From Rhizobium mayense (lineage in GTDB: Bacteria > Pseudomonadota > Alphaproteobacteria > Rhizobiales > Rhizobiaceae), in NCBI RefSeq assembly GCF_030272705.1, contig NZ_JARFYM010000001.1, positions 1 to 64,000 of the forward strand: a stretch of 64,000 bases of DNA, given 5' to 3'. How positions within the stretch are numbered: position 1 is the first letter of the stretch; the number at the start of each line of letters is the position of its first letter. A model generated the notes under the pieces. That model was given only the letters and a program-made list of their open reading frames with translations. It had not been told where the DNA came from and made no database searches. The position numbers and the translations under genes are program-made. This document shows, piece after piece, positions 27,792 to 35,383 of this stretch.

Positions 27792-28033
27792 TTTGAGGAG
27801 GGAGAACCAGCGTATTTGGACAATACGGCCGCGACTTCCTCCTCAGTCGCAAAATCCCCACGATCAGCTTCGGAGACGGCAGCTTCGATTTCCGCGAGTT
27901 GCCACTCTTCGCGCTCCACGAATTCCTCGATGGCCAAGGCGGCCATTTCTCCGGATGACAATCGACGCCGTTTGGCCAGCCGGTCCAAACGGGATGCCGT
28001 CGATTCCTGCATTTGAAAGCTAAATACCGTCAT
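27788..28033 (-). CDS. Antitoxin of RelE/ParE system (ribbon-helix-helix type)
   Basis: Protein of 81 aa. The N-terminus, TVFSFQMQESTASRLDRLAK, followed by LSSGEMAALAIEEFVEREEW, fits a ribbon-helix-helix DNA-binding antitoxin; the acidic tail (EADRGDFATEEEVAAVLSKY) would wrap the toxin. It is complete, while the overlapping toxin gene is deleted internally. It would normally repress its own promoter in the 28034-28148 gap. Confidence 0.82.
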   Translation of the reverse strand: MTVFSFQMQESTASRLDRLAKRRRLSSGEMAALAIEEFVEREEWQLAEIEAAVSEADRGDFATEEEVAAVLSKYAGSPSSK

Positions 28034-28148
28034 CAGAGAATCCTACCTGTCGCTCATACTTGAGTCTAGAGGTCCCGTGAGCTGATTCAAGCCGGAATCG
28101 TAAGATTTTGAAAGAGAACGATTTTCATTCACGATAGCTCATGCGCAT

Positions 28149-28400
28149 TTAGGAATGAGCCGCCGCCACCAGCTTTGAAAGATCGCGCAGCGTATCGAGC
28201 ATCGAAATGTCGAAATCCGCGGTCGCCAGATCGAGGCCGTAATCCTGTTCAAGTGCGACGATCAGTTCTGTGGCCGCCAGCGAATCGAGACGGCCGGCTG
28301 TGAAGAGCGGTTCGGTATCGGAAAACGGGTTGCGGTCGCCGCGGGCGGCAAGCAGGTCGCCGACCGTGGCGCGCAACTTATCGATCACCATGATGGTCAT
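28149..28400 (-). CDS. Acyl/peptidyl carrier protein (DltC-like)
   Basis: Carrier protein of 83 aa. The phosphopantetheine attachment site is Ser40 in GRLDSLAATEL, preceded by EPLFTAGR as in DltC and small stand-alone peptidyl carriers. The ATG overlaps the stop of the MBOAT-like gene by four bases. It is the last gene of a three-gene cassette and would receive an activated amino acid from the adenylation enzyme and present it to the membrane protein. A fatty-acid AcpP role is unlikely because the DSL context is LDSLAATE, not ADSLDTVE. Confidence 0.85.
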   Translation of the reverse strand: MTIMVIDKLRATVGDLLAARGDRNPFSDTEPLFTAGRLDSLAATELIVALEQDYGLDLATADFDISMLDTLRDLSKLVAAAHS

Positions 28401-29899
28401 CGCATCACTCCAAACAGGCTGAAAAAGAAGGCGATGCGATCGTGCATCGTGAAGAGTTCCGGCGTCTCGTTGAAGACGGCGATGAGGCAGAAGAACAGGC
28501 CGACGCCGATGCGCGGCAAGACCTCGTAGCGCAGGAAGCCGTCTTCCGGATTTGGCTTGCGGCCTCGCAACTGCGACATGATCAGTCCGCCGGCAAGCAA
28601 CAGCGAATAGACCGCATAGCTTTCGAAATGCTGCATGGCGCCGAGCAGGCCATAGTCGAGCGTCAGATTGAGGTTCCAGGTAAAATGGAAAAGCACATTG
28701 CCGAAGGATGCGGCACAGAGCGTGGCGAAGGCAACGCGTAGCTTCGGCCGCTTCTTGAAATAGCGCAGGAACGCCGGAAAGAAGAAGAAATCGACGAGCA
28801 GTTCCTTGAAATAGAAGTAATAGCGGTTCCAGAACTCGGCTAGCGTCCGGGAGGAGAGGGGACGGACGGTATTGCGCGGAATGGCATAGCCCGCCATGCG
28901 CACGATCGCCACGACAACATGGCTCCAGCCGGCAATGAAAGCGATATCGAGCAGATAATGGACGGCCAGCGCCGCCCATGCCTCGTAGACTGGAACCGGC
29001 GTACCGGCGGCATGGAGTTCCATGGCGCGATGCAAGGTCGGCAAGCCGGCATAGCCATTGATCAGCTTCGTCAGCGCCAGGTAGAGGCCGGTGAGCACCA
29101 CGCCCCAGACAACCAGTTTGAGCGCCTTCAATCGCGTGACGGCAAGGCTGGTTTCATCCTTGGCCTCGAATTTCTTCAGGTAGGCCGCGCCTTTGCCCGT
29201 CGGCAACGGCGGGCCCTCCCAGAAGGGGTGAAACAGGCCGAGCCGAATACCATTGCGGGTCGGGTCATTCGCTTTCTGATCTGCCAGGGCATAGGCCAAA
29301 AACCAGAATCCGGAGGCGAAAGCGGCCAGGAAGGTCCAGAGGAACGCCAGCGGCAGCGCCGGCAGTAGGCCGGAAACGGCAATCAACACAAGGAACCAGA
29401 AGAGGATGACCATGGATAGCAGTGGGCGCTTCGCCGCGAGCGTCTCACGGTAGCGGCCTTGCAGGTAAAGGGCGATCCATGCGGTGATCATGAACAAGGC
29501 AGTCGCGCCCCAGGCCAGGATTTTCGGATTGGTGCCGGTCAGGCCAAGGCGCCCGATAACCGCAGGGGGGATTTCAGCCAATTCAAAGGCGTGAAATGGC
29601 CGGATGACCAGGAACACCAGGGTGGAGGCCGCGATGACGAGAGCGCGCTTCGAGGGGAAGATGGCGCAGCCAATCAGCCCGGCGATCGCTATCGCGGCCG
29701 TGCCAAAGCCGATGTCCAGGCCGGCGAGAAGAAGGACGGCGAAGAAGGCAGCGTGGATAATCACAGAACCGCGAACCGTGCCGGCGAAACGGATCACGTC
29801 CGGGTTCTTGTCCATCTGCAGCCATGCGCGACGCCAGTCGAGCAGTCTGGTGAGAAGAGAGGGGCGGATGATGGCACCGGAAAGAGTGCTGTCGGTCAT
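28397..29899 (-). CDS. MBOAT-like membrane acyltransferase (DltB-like)
   Basis: Polytopic membrane protein of 500 aa with about eleven hydrophobic segments. The C-terminal half has the MBOAT layout: LAEFWNRYYFYFKELLVDFF (residues 353-372) and the putative catalytic His405 in GNVLFHFTWN. The N-terminal 180 residues add five or six helices not seen in short DltB proteins. Position between an adenylation enzyme and a carrier protein supports transfer of an aminoacyl group across the inner membrane. Start and stop overlap both neighbours by four bases. MBOAT assignment rests on these motifs and context, so it needs a profile search. Confidence 0.65.
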   Translation of the reverse strand: MTDSTLSGAIIRPSLLTRLLDWRRAWLQMDKNPDVIRFAGTVRGSVIIHAAFFAVLLLAGLDIGFGTAAIAIAGLIGCAIFPSKRALVIAASTLVFLVIRPFHAFELAEIPPAVIGRLGLTGTNPKILAWGATALFMITAWIALYLQGRYRETLAAKRPLLSMVILFWFLVLIAVSGLLPALPLAFLWTFLAAFASGFWFLAYALADQKANDPTRNGIRLGLFHPFWEGPPLPTGKGAAYLKKFEAKDETSLAVTRLKALKLVVWGVVLTGLYLALTKLINGYAGLPTLHRAMELHAAGTPVPVYEAWAALAVHYLLDIAFIAGWSHVVVAIVRMAGYAIPRNTVRPLSSRTLAEFWNRYYFYFKELLVDFFFFPAFLRYFKKRPKLRVAFATLCAASFGNVLFHFTWNLNLTLDYGLLGAMQHFESYAVYSLLLAGGLIMSQLRGRKPNPEDGFLRYEVLPRIGVGLFFCLIAVFNETPELFTMHDRIAFFFSLFGVMR

Positions 29900-31464
29900 A
29901 GAGTCTTCTCCGTGACAGCAACGGTTCCTGCGTCGAGGCGTGTCACGAGCGCATTGCGATCCACCTTGCCGTTGCCGTTCAGCGGGAGGTCGTCGACGCG
30001 ATGGATGGCGCTTGGAACCATATAGGAGGGCAGCCGCTGGCGAAGATCGTCCTTGATCGTGTCTGCATCGAGTGCCGAGTCCGATACAAATCCGACGATG
30101 CCTTTCGCGGAACCATCCGACAGCGGCCAGGCGATGGCGGCAACTTGGTCCGATCTGGATGCCGCGCGCAGATGCATTTCGATCTCTTCCAGTTCGACGC
30201 GATTGCCGAGGACCTTGACCTGGTTGTCCAGGCGCCCGAGGTGATGGAAAGTGCCGTCCTCGTCCTCAACGCCGAGATCGCCGGTCAGATACCAGCGTTC
30301 GCCGTCGATGAGGGGAAAACGTTCTGCCGTCAGTTCCGGCTGAGCGAAATAGCCTTTGGCAAGCTGAGAGCCGGAAAGGGCAACCTCGCCGGGACTGCCT
30401 GGCGGCAGCGGCCGCAATGCCGGATCGATGATTCGTGCCGCCATGCCGGGATAAGCCCTGCCTATCGCGACGATCTCGCGGTTCGCCGTTATGGCGATGG
30501 GTTCGATGACGGGTTGCCGCAGGCAGGCGATCGTCGCCTCGGTCGGCCCATAGATATTTTCTATCCGGCTGTTCGGCGCGGCTTTCGCCCAGGCGCGGGC
30601 CGCGCCCGCCGGCAGCGCCTCGCCGCAGAAGAAGGACAGGCGCAGGCTCGGCAGCGTATCTGCTTCCAGCGTCCGGTTCTGCCGCATCATGGCGATGATC
30701 GAGGGTACCGAAAGCCAACTTGTGATCGCCCGATCGCGGATGAAGCGGGCGGGGGCAACCATCTGCAGAGGGTTCATCACATGCAGGGAAGCGCCGGCAT
30801 GCCACGTCAGGAACATGTTATGGACGGACAGGTCGAAGGTGATGTCACAGGTTTCCGCCGTCCGGTCTTCCGGCGTTAGGCCAAACCAATCCTGCATGAC
30901 CTTGAGATAATGGTTGACCGCGCTGGACGGCACCATGACGCCTTTGGGAATGCCGGTCGTTCCGGAGGTGAATTCGATATAGGAGAGATGATCGCCGGTG
31001 ATATCGGTGGGTTTGTCGGGGCCAAGGTTATCCAGCGTCGAGAACGATTTGATGCGGGCTGAAGGAACACCCTGAACATCATCGCCGACAAGGACGGTGC
31101 GGGGTGCCGCGGCCAATACCTCCGGCGTCAGAAGTGCGGCGCCGCGCGCATCGGCGATTAGCGCATCGAGGTCCAGCGTCGAAAAGAGATGAATGAGCCG
31201 CGCTGGCGGAAGCTTCAGGTTGAGAGGAACATAGGTGCCTCCGGACCATGCGGTGCCGAGAATTCCAGCGCAGGCGGCAAGGCTGCGAGATGCGAGAACC
31301 CCGATTCGCCGAGTTCTTGCCACCGTTTGCAGACAGCCAGCGATGCGGCCTGACAAGGCCGCAAGTTCACGATAGCTGAACTCGCTTCCATTGACGGAGA
31401 GCGCCAGAGCATCAGGTCTTTCGAGACTGTGCCGGTAAAGCGGCAAGGCAATATTTTCGGTCAT
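29896..31464 (-). CDS. Amino-acid adenylation enzyme (DltA-like)
   Basis: Stand-alone adenylation enzyme of 522 aa. Core motifs are in order: A3 FTSGTTGIPKGVM (about 165-177), A4 CDITFDLSVHN (206-216), A5 NIYGPTEATIAC (303-314), A7 GERWYLTGDLG (388-398), A8 GRLDNQVKVLGNRVELEEIE (410-429) and A10 NGNGKVDR with the catalytic Lys. The FDLSV element carries the Asp that binds the amino group of an amino acid, so the substrate should be an amino acid rather than a fatty acid. It has no fused carrier or condensation domain; the carrier is the 83-aa protein two genes on. I chose the ATG at 31464, which gives the usual N-terminus. Confidence 0.85.
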   Translation of the reverse strand: MTENIALPLYRHSLERPDALALSVNGSEFSYRELAALSGRIAGCLQTVARTRRIGVLASRSLAACAGILGTAWSGGTYVPLNLKLPPARLIHLFSTLDLDALIADARGAALLTPEVLAAAPRTVLVGDDVQGVPSARIKSFSTLDNLGPDKPTDITGDHLSYIEFTSGTTGIPKGVMVPSSAVNHYLKVMQDWFGLTPEDRTAETCDITFDLSVHNMFLTWHAGASLHVMNPLQMVAPARFIRDRAITSWLSVPSIIAMMRQNRTLEADTLPSLRLSFFCGEALPAGAARAWAKAAPNSRIENIYGPTEATIACLRQPVIEPIAITANREIVAIGRAYPGMAARIIDPALRPLPPGSPGEVALSGSQLAKGYFAQPELTAERFPLIDGERWYLTGDLGVEDEDGTFHHLGRLDNQVKVLGNRVELEEIEMHLRAASRSDQVAAIAWPLSDGSAKGIVGFVSDSALDADTIKDDLRQRLPSYMVPSAIHRVDDLPLNGNGKVDRNALVTRLDAGTVAVTEKTL

Positions 31465-31637
31465 AGCAATCGCGGCCCCTCGCTGGGGACCTCCACATTC
31501 GCAATGCGCGCAGTTTTCGCGAAAAGCCCTGCGATGCAACGCTTTTCAGCCATCATGGTTACCATGGGAGGGGCAGAGAATTAACGCTCACGCAATTGTG
31601 AGTCAGTGGTTCAAATGAGGACGCCAAAGCCTGCGGT

Positions 31638-32453
31638 TCAGTGGCAATATCTGAACTCGCCGTGCCGTTTCAGCACGTCCAAATGGAAATGCGTCTCGTG
31701 CGCGGCGTCGCTCTCCGGGTCCAGTACAGTTGTGAAATAGAGACAGGCGGAGGCGCTGGCCGTGCGCTGGAATGCGCCCGTTAGCGTCGGGTCTTCACGG
31801 CGGGGTTCGATGCCGACAGTCTTGCCGTTTTCGAAGGTGAAGCTGGCGACGTCGATGGCATTGCCGCGGGCATGTTCCGAGATCTTGCCGGTGGTGGCGT
31901 TGTTGCGGAGGCGGCAGACATAGGTTGAAGCCTGGTTGATCGCGGTGATCTGACCGTTCTCCTTCAGTGCCGTTTCGGCAGCGGGGATAACGCTTTCCTT
32001 CATCCAATGGGCAAGCGCCAGCGCGGTCTCGCATCGTACCGTGCCTTCAGGATTCATCTTGATGCCCGGCAATGGTTCGGAGAGGGCAATCGGTTTATCG
32101 ATGCCGCAGCCATTGCCGTCATCGATGCGGGGAATATCCTTGAACACCGCACCCATGGCGCTCAGCTTACCAATGCAGGCCTGATGCTCCTCGTCCGATT
32201 CCGCTGCGATGGTCAGCGGCGGCTTGGGCGGCCCCTGCATTTCCCCGACAGGCGGTTCGGTCTCCGGAACCTTTGGCTGCCCTTCCGGAGCTGTTGGTTT
32301 TGGTGTCGGTATCGGCGGTTCGGCGGCCGGCTGGGTCTGCTCGCTATCTGGCTTGGGTTGTGGCATCGGGCCGGTCTTAGGGAGGGAGGCTGCCGTCAGC
32401 ATGGCGACAGCGGTCGTGACGGAGATGATCCGGAAAAGCATCAAGTATTTCAC
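31638..32453 (-). CDS. Extensin-like C-terminal family protein
   Basis: Exported protein of 271 aa. A signal peptide is followed by a Pro-rich linker (residues about 27-80). The C-terminal extensin-like domain has CIGKLSAMGAVFKDIP, GCGIDKPI, CETALALAHWM, STYVCRLRN, ISEHARGNAIDVASF and THFHLDV. The SEHARGNAID and HFH motifs resemble zinc ligands of LAS/M15 peptidases, so a cell-wall peptidase activity is possible. It lies 173 bases upstream of the dlt-like cassette on the same strand and diverges from the haem receptor. Confidence 0.85.
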   Translation of the reverse strand: MKYLMLFRIISVTTAVAMLTAASLPKTGPMPQPKPDSEQTQPAAEPPIPTPKPTAPEGQPKVPETEPPVGEMQGPPKPPLTIAAESDEEHQACIGKLSAMGAVFKDIPRIDDGNGCGIDKPIALSEPLPGIKMNPEGTVRCETALALAHWMKESVIPAAETALKENGQITAINQASTYVCRLRNNATTGKISEHARGNAIDVASFTFENGKTVGIEPRREDPTLTGAFQRTASASACLYFTTVLDPESDAAHETHFHLDVLKRHGEFRYCH

Positions 32454-32531
32454 CCACTTCTAATGGCAACGCCGGGAGAACGCTCGATGCAGCGATTTCG
32501 TTGCAATTCAGCAACTTTATCGGTCTGCCTT

Positions 32532-32558
32532 TAAACATGATAATTTTATTCATGTTTA
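32532..32558. promoter_or_regulatory. Iron operator 1 (TGA-N9-TCA)
   Basis: TGA at 32538 and TCA at 32550 are separated by nine bases, the iron-responsive operator read by RirA in rhizobia. It is the centre of a perfect nine-base inverted repeat (TAAACATGA / TCATGTTTA). It lies upstream of the haem receptor promoter and also faces the extensin-like gene. Confidence 0.7.
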
Positions 32559-32573
32559 TATCGACTGGATATA

Positions 32574-32602
32574 TTGACAATAATAGTCATGTTTTTTATG
32601 CG
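32574..32602 (+). promoter_or_regulatory. Promoter of haem receptor with iron operator 2
   Basis: A perfect -35 box TTGACA at 32574-32579 and a weak -10 (TATGCG) 17 bases on. A second TGA-N9-TCA operator (32575-32589) overlaps the -35 box, so a bound RirA-type repressor would block RNA polymerase under iron-rich conditions. Confidence 0.65.
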
Positions 32603-32720
32603 GCAGAAAGAAGGCGGAAATTGCTCCGCTTCGTTCAACGAAATGAACCCAGCCAGCCCCTTGCGTGCGTCAGAAGGCACCAACCAGCCAGCCCGGTGAA
32701 GCAATTCGAAAGGAATGGTT

Positions 32721-34943
32721 ATGGTTGTCCGGCGATCCCGCTCGGTTCTCTTGGCGTGCACCGCGTTTCTGGCCCTTGGGGTTGGCACGGCGTCTTACGC
32801 GCAGACGGCAAATCAGAATGATGCGACCGCAGACAAAGCGGCGCCGAAAAGCGACCGCGTAACGGAGCTGAAGCCGATCGTCGTCAGCGGAAAAGCATCG
32901 AAGGATATTCTTGCCGACTCGCCGACGACCACCGAGACAACGGCCAAGGAGATCGACGACAATCAGATCACCCGCATCGAAGACCTTGGCCGCAGCACTG
33001 AAGTCGGCGTTGGCTTCGACCGGACCAGCGGCAGCGTCAATATTCGTGGTCTCGAAGACGACCGCGTGCTGACGACCATCGACGGCATCCAGATCCCGTT
33101 CATACTCGACGGCGCTCGCGATGCGGACGGCGGCGTCAACAGCTTCGACTTCAACACGCTTTCGACAGTCGATATCGTGCGCGGCTCCGATTCCAGCCGG
33201 GCCGGCTCCGGTGCTTTGGGCGGCGCCTTCGTGCTGCGCACGCTGGAGCCGGAAGACCTGATCGGACCCAATGCGACCTGGGGCGGGGTCTTCAAGCTCG
33301 GCTATAATGGCGACGACCGCAGCATCGGCGGCTCGGCCGCCGTCGCCAAGCGCATCGAGAATACCGCTGTCCTTTTCGAAGCGGGATATACGCACGGACA
33401 TGAGCTGCAAAACAACGGCGACGTCGGCGGCTATTCCACCAAGCGCACCGAAGCCGATCCGGCCGACTACAACCAGCGCAACGGCCTCTTCAAGATCCGC
33501 CAATACACCGATGTCGGCACCTTCGGCGTCACGGCGGAGCATTTCAGCAAGGATACGGATACCGATTGGCGCAGCAAGCAGAGCCCGACGGGCAATTTCC
33601 GCCCCGGCCACTACGATGAGACCGATGGTATCGAACGCGACCGCCTGTCGCTCGACTATAAATACGAAGCCGACAGCGCCGACTCGCCGATCGACAACGC
33701 CAATGCGGTCTTCTATTGGCAGAACCTCCTGCGCGAAAACGGCGCCGAGGGCTATCGCTATACCTCGGTCATCGGCGACTATTGGCGCCGCAACGAGGTC
33801 GAGGATCGCAGTATCGGCTTCAACGGCAATGCGTCGAAGTCCTTCGACAGCGGCAACCTGCATCACAACGTCACCTTCGGCCTCGACGTCGCCTTTACCA
33901 AGACGCATCAATATTCGGCCGGCGGCGATAGCTGCAATCTTCCCCGCTGGGCCGCTACTTGCGCCTTCCTGCACACCAACCAGTCTGATATGCCTGATGT
34001 CGATGGCAAGCGTGTCGGCGCCTTCATCGACGACAAGATCGAGATCGGCTCCAGCGGCTTCGCCTTGACGCCCGGGCTGCGCTTCGACTGGTACGATTAT
34101 TCGCCAAAGAATACTGATGCCTATCGCGACAGCGCCAACTATACCGGCCTGCCGTCCGGCCAGTCCGACACGCGCTTTTCGCCGAAGCTGCGTGCCTCCT
34201 ATGAGCCGCAGCAGAATGTCGAGTTCTATGCACAATGGGCGATGGGCTTCCGCGCACCTAATGTCAGCGAACTTTATCTGAACTACGGCGTGCCCGGCGG
34301 CTATGTCAGCTATGGCAATCCCGACCTGAAGCCGGAAACCAGCAACGGCGTGGAAATCGGCGCGAACCTCGGCGACGACGATTTCGGCGGTCATATCGGC
34401 GCCTTCTACAACAAATACAAAAACTTCATCGACAGCGAGAATTCCGTTGATCCGACAGGTACTTATCCGCTCGGAATCACGGAATACTTCAATCGCGCCA
34501 ACGTCCGCATCTTCGGCCTCGAGGTTAATGCCCACAAGACGTTCGACAACGGCATCCACGTCAAGGGCGCGCTCGCTTATGCCAACGGCAAGGACTCCGA
34601 CACCGGCGAATGGCTCGACTCCGTCGCCCCGGCAAAGGCTGCCTTCACGGTCGGCTATGCCACTGAAATCTGGGGTACGGATCTGACCTTCATCACCGCG
34701 ACGAGCGAGCCGAAGAAGGATGGCGACAGCTTCCGCACGCCGGGCTACGGCATCTTCGATCTGACGGCATGGTGGGAGCCGGAGCAGGTGAAAGGCTTGT
34801 CGCTGCGGGCAGGGGTCTACAACATCTTCAACAAGACCTATTACGACGCACTCAACGTTGCCTCGACCAGTCTGACCCAGCCGCACGAATTCTATTCAGA
34901 GCCGGGCCGGACCTTCAAACTGACGCTGACGCAGAAATTCTGA
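32721..34943 (+). CDS. hmuR: TonB-dependent haem receptor
   Basis: Outer-membrane receptor of 740 aa. A signal peptide ends near TASYA; the plug domain follows (LKPIVVSGKASKD as TonB-box region, NIRGLEDDRVLTTIDGIQIP). The barrel contains GFRAPNVSELYLNYG and GNPDLKPETSNG, the FRAP and NP-L motifs of haem/haemoglobin receptors, and ends in FKLTLTQKF with a terminal Phe. The ATG at 32721 has AAGGA six bases upstream; an ATG six bases earlier is too close to it. Two iron operators precede the gene. The usual hmuTUV uptake genes are not in the window. Confidence 0.9.
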   Translation: MVVRRSRSVLLACTAFLALGVGTASYAQTANQNDATADKAAPKSDRVTELKPIVVSGKASKDILADSPTTTETTAKEIDDNQITRIEDLGRSTEVGVGFDRTSGSVNIRGLEDDRVLTTIDGIQIPFILDGARDADGGVNSFDFNTLSTVDIVRGSDSSRAGSGALGGAFVLRTLEPEDLIGPNATWGGVFKLGYNGDDRSIGGSAAVAKRIENTAVLFEAGYTHGHELQNNGDVGGYSTKRTEADPADYNQRNGLFKIRQYTDVGTFGVTAEHFSKDTDTDWRSKQSPTGNFRPGHYDETDGIERDRLSLDYKYEADSADSPIDNANAVFYWQNLLRENGAEGYRYTSVIGDYWRRNEVEDRSIGFNGNASKSFDSGNLHHNVTFGLDVAFTKTHQYSAGGDSCNLPRWAATCAFLHTNQSDMPDVDGKRVGAFIDDKIEIGSSGFALTPGLRFDWYDYSPKNTDAYRDSANYTGLPSGQSDTRFSPKLRASYEPQQNVEFYAQWAMGFRAPNVSELYLNYGVPGGYVSYGNPDLKPETSNGVEIGANLGDDDFGGHIGAFYNKYKNFIDSENSVDPTGTYPLGITEYFNRANVRIFGLEVNAHKTFDNGIHVKGALAYANGKDSDTGEWLDSVAPAKAAFTVGYATEIWGTDLTFITATSEPKKDGDSFRTPGYGIFDLTAWWEPEQVKGLSLRAGVYNIFNKTYYDALNVASTSLTQPHEFYSEPGRTFKLTLTQKF

Positions 34944-34968
34944 GCAATCTTATTGCATGCAGCAAACT

Positions 34969-34997
34969 GGGCGGTGCTTCGGCATCGCCCTTTTTTC
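34969..34997 (+). terminator. Rho-independent terminator of haem receptor gene
   Basis: GGGCGGTGC and GCATCGCCC pair around a TTCG tetraloop, followed by six T residues. It lies 25 bases after the receptor stop codon. Confidence 0.88.
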
Positions 34998-35111
34998 TTT
35001 GTGGTCCTATCGCGCCAAGAGCGAGGTAAGCCCGCATTTCCCGAAACATTGTCTCCTTCAGCGTTCAATGCTATCAACGCGGTGCAACCTAATGAGAAAG
35101 GAGGGCCGAAG

Positions 35112-35183
35112 ATGATCACGTTTGTCTGGCGCAATCGCCAGTTCGGCCCGAACCAAGCCCTGCAAATGCGTTTGCAGGGCTGA
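35112..35183 (+). CDS. Short ORF, possible leader peptide of ABC-F gene
   Basis: Twenty-three codons encoding a basic, Gln-rich peptide that starts MITFVWRNRQ and ends MRLQG. The ribosome site AAAGGAGG with seven-base spacing is among the best in the window. Its last codons form a perfect 11-base hairpin (35156-35181), so translation would disturb that structure. The ORF lies 200 bases before the ABC-F start. No similarity is recognised; coding is supported only by the ribosome site and placement. Confidence 0.45.
   Translation: MITFVWRNRQFGPNQALQMRLQG
35156..35181 (+). other. Hairpin overlapping short ORF stop
   Basis: AGCCCTGCAAA and TTTGCAGGGCT pair perfectly around a TGCG loop. The TGA stop of the short ORF begins at the last base of the right arm. 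No T-run follows, so it is not a simple terminator. Confidence 0.65.
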
Positions 35184-35383
35184 TCAGAGGCTGTCACTCA
35201 CTCACCGTCTTTCTGGTCTGCCCCTGTGGGTAATGCAGCGCCGAACCTTTGTGTTCGCGCGGCTGCATCATGACAATTTACCGAGCAACGGCCGGATATA
35301 CGGCCGGTAACATCCGCATCGTGTGGCGATAAGGCGCTTTCGATCGATGCCGGTGTTTGCTTGAGTCAGACCGGAAGAAGACC

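Larger units (their letters stand above)
34944..35383. other. Structured intergenic region upstream of ABC-F gene
   Basis: About 440 bases between the haem receptor and the ABC-F gene. In order: a terminator (34969), a possible promoter (TTGTCT at 35049, TATCAA at 35072), a 23-codon ORF with an excellent ribosome site (35112), a hairpin overlapping its stop (35156), and a second hairpin at 35233-35268 (ATGCAGC / GCTGCAT with inner GAAC / GTTC). The arrangement resembles a regulatory leader. Confidence 0.5.

Noticed and set aside
32670..34886. 738-codon minus-strand open frame
   Set aside because: It is the shadow of the haem receptor gene, which has a signal peptide, plug and barrel motifs and a ribosome site; the minus frame has no recognisable domain.
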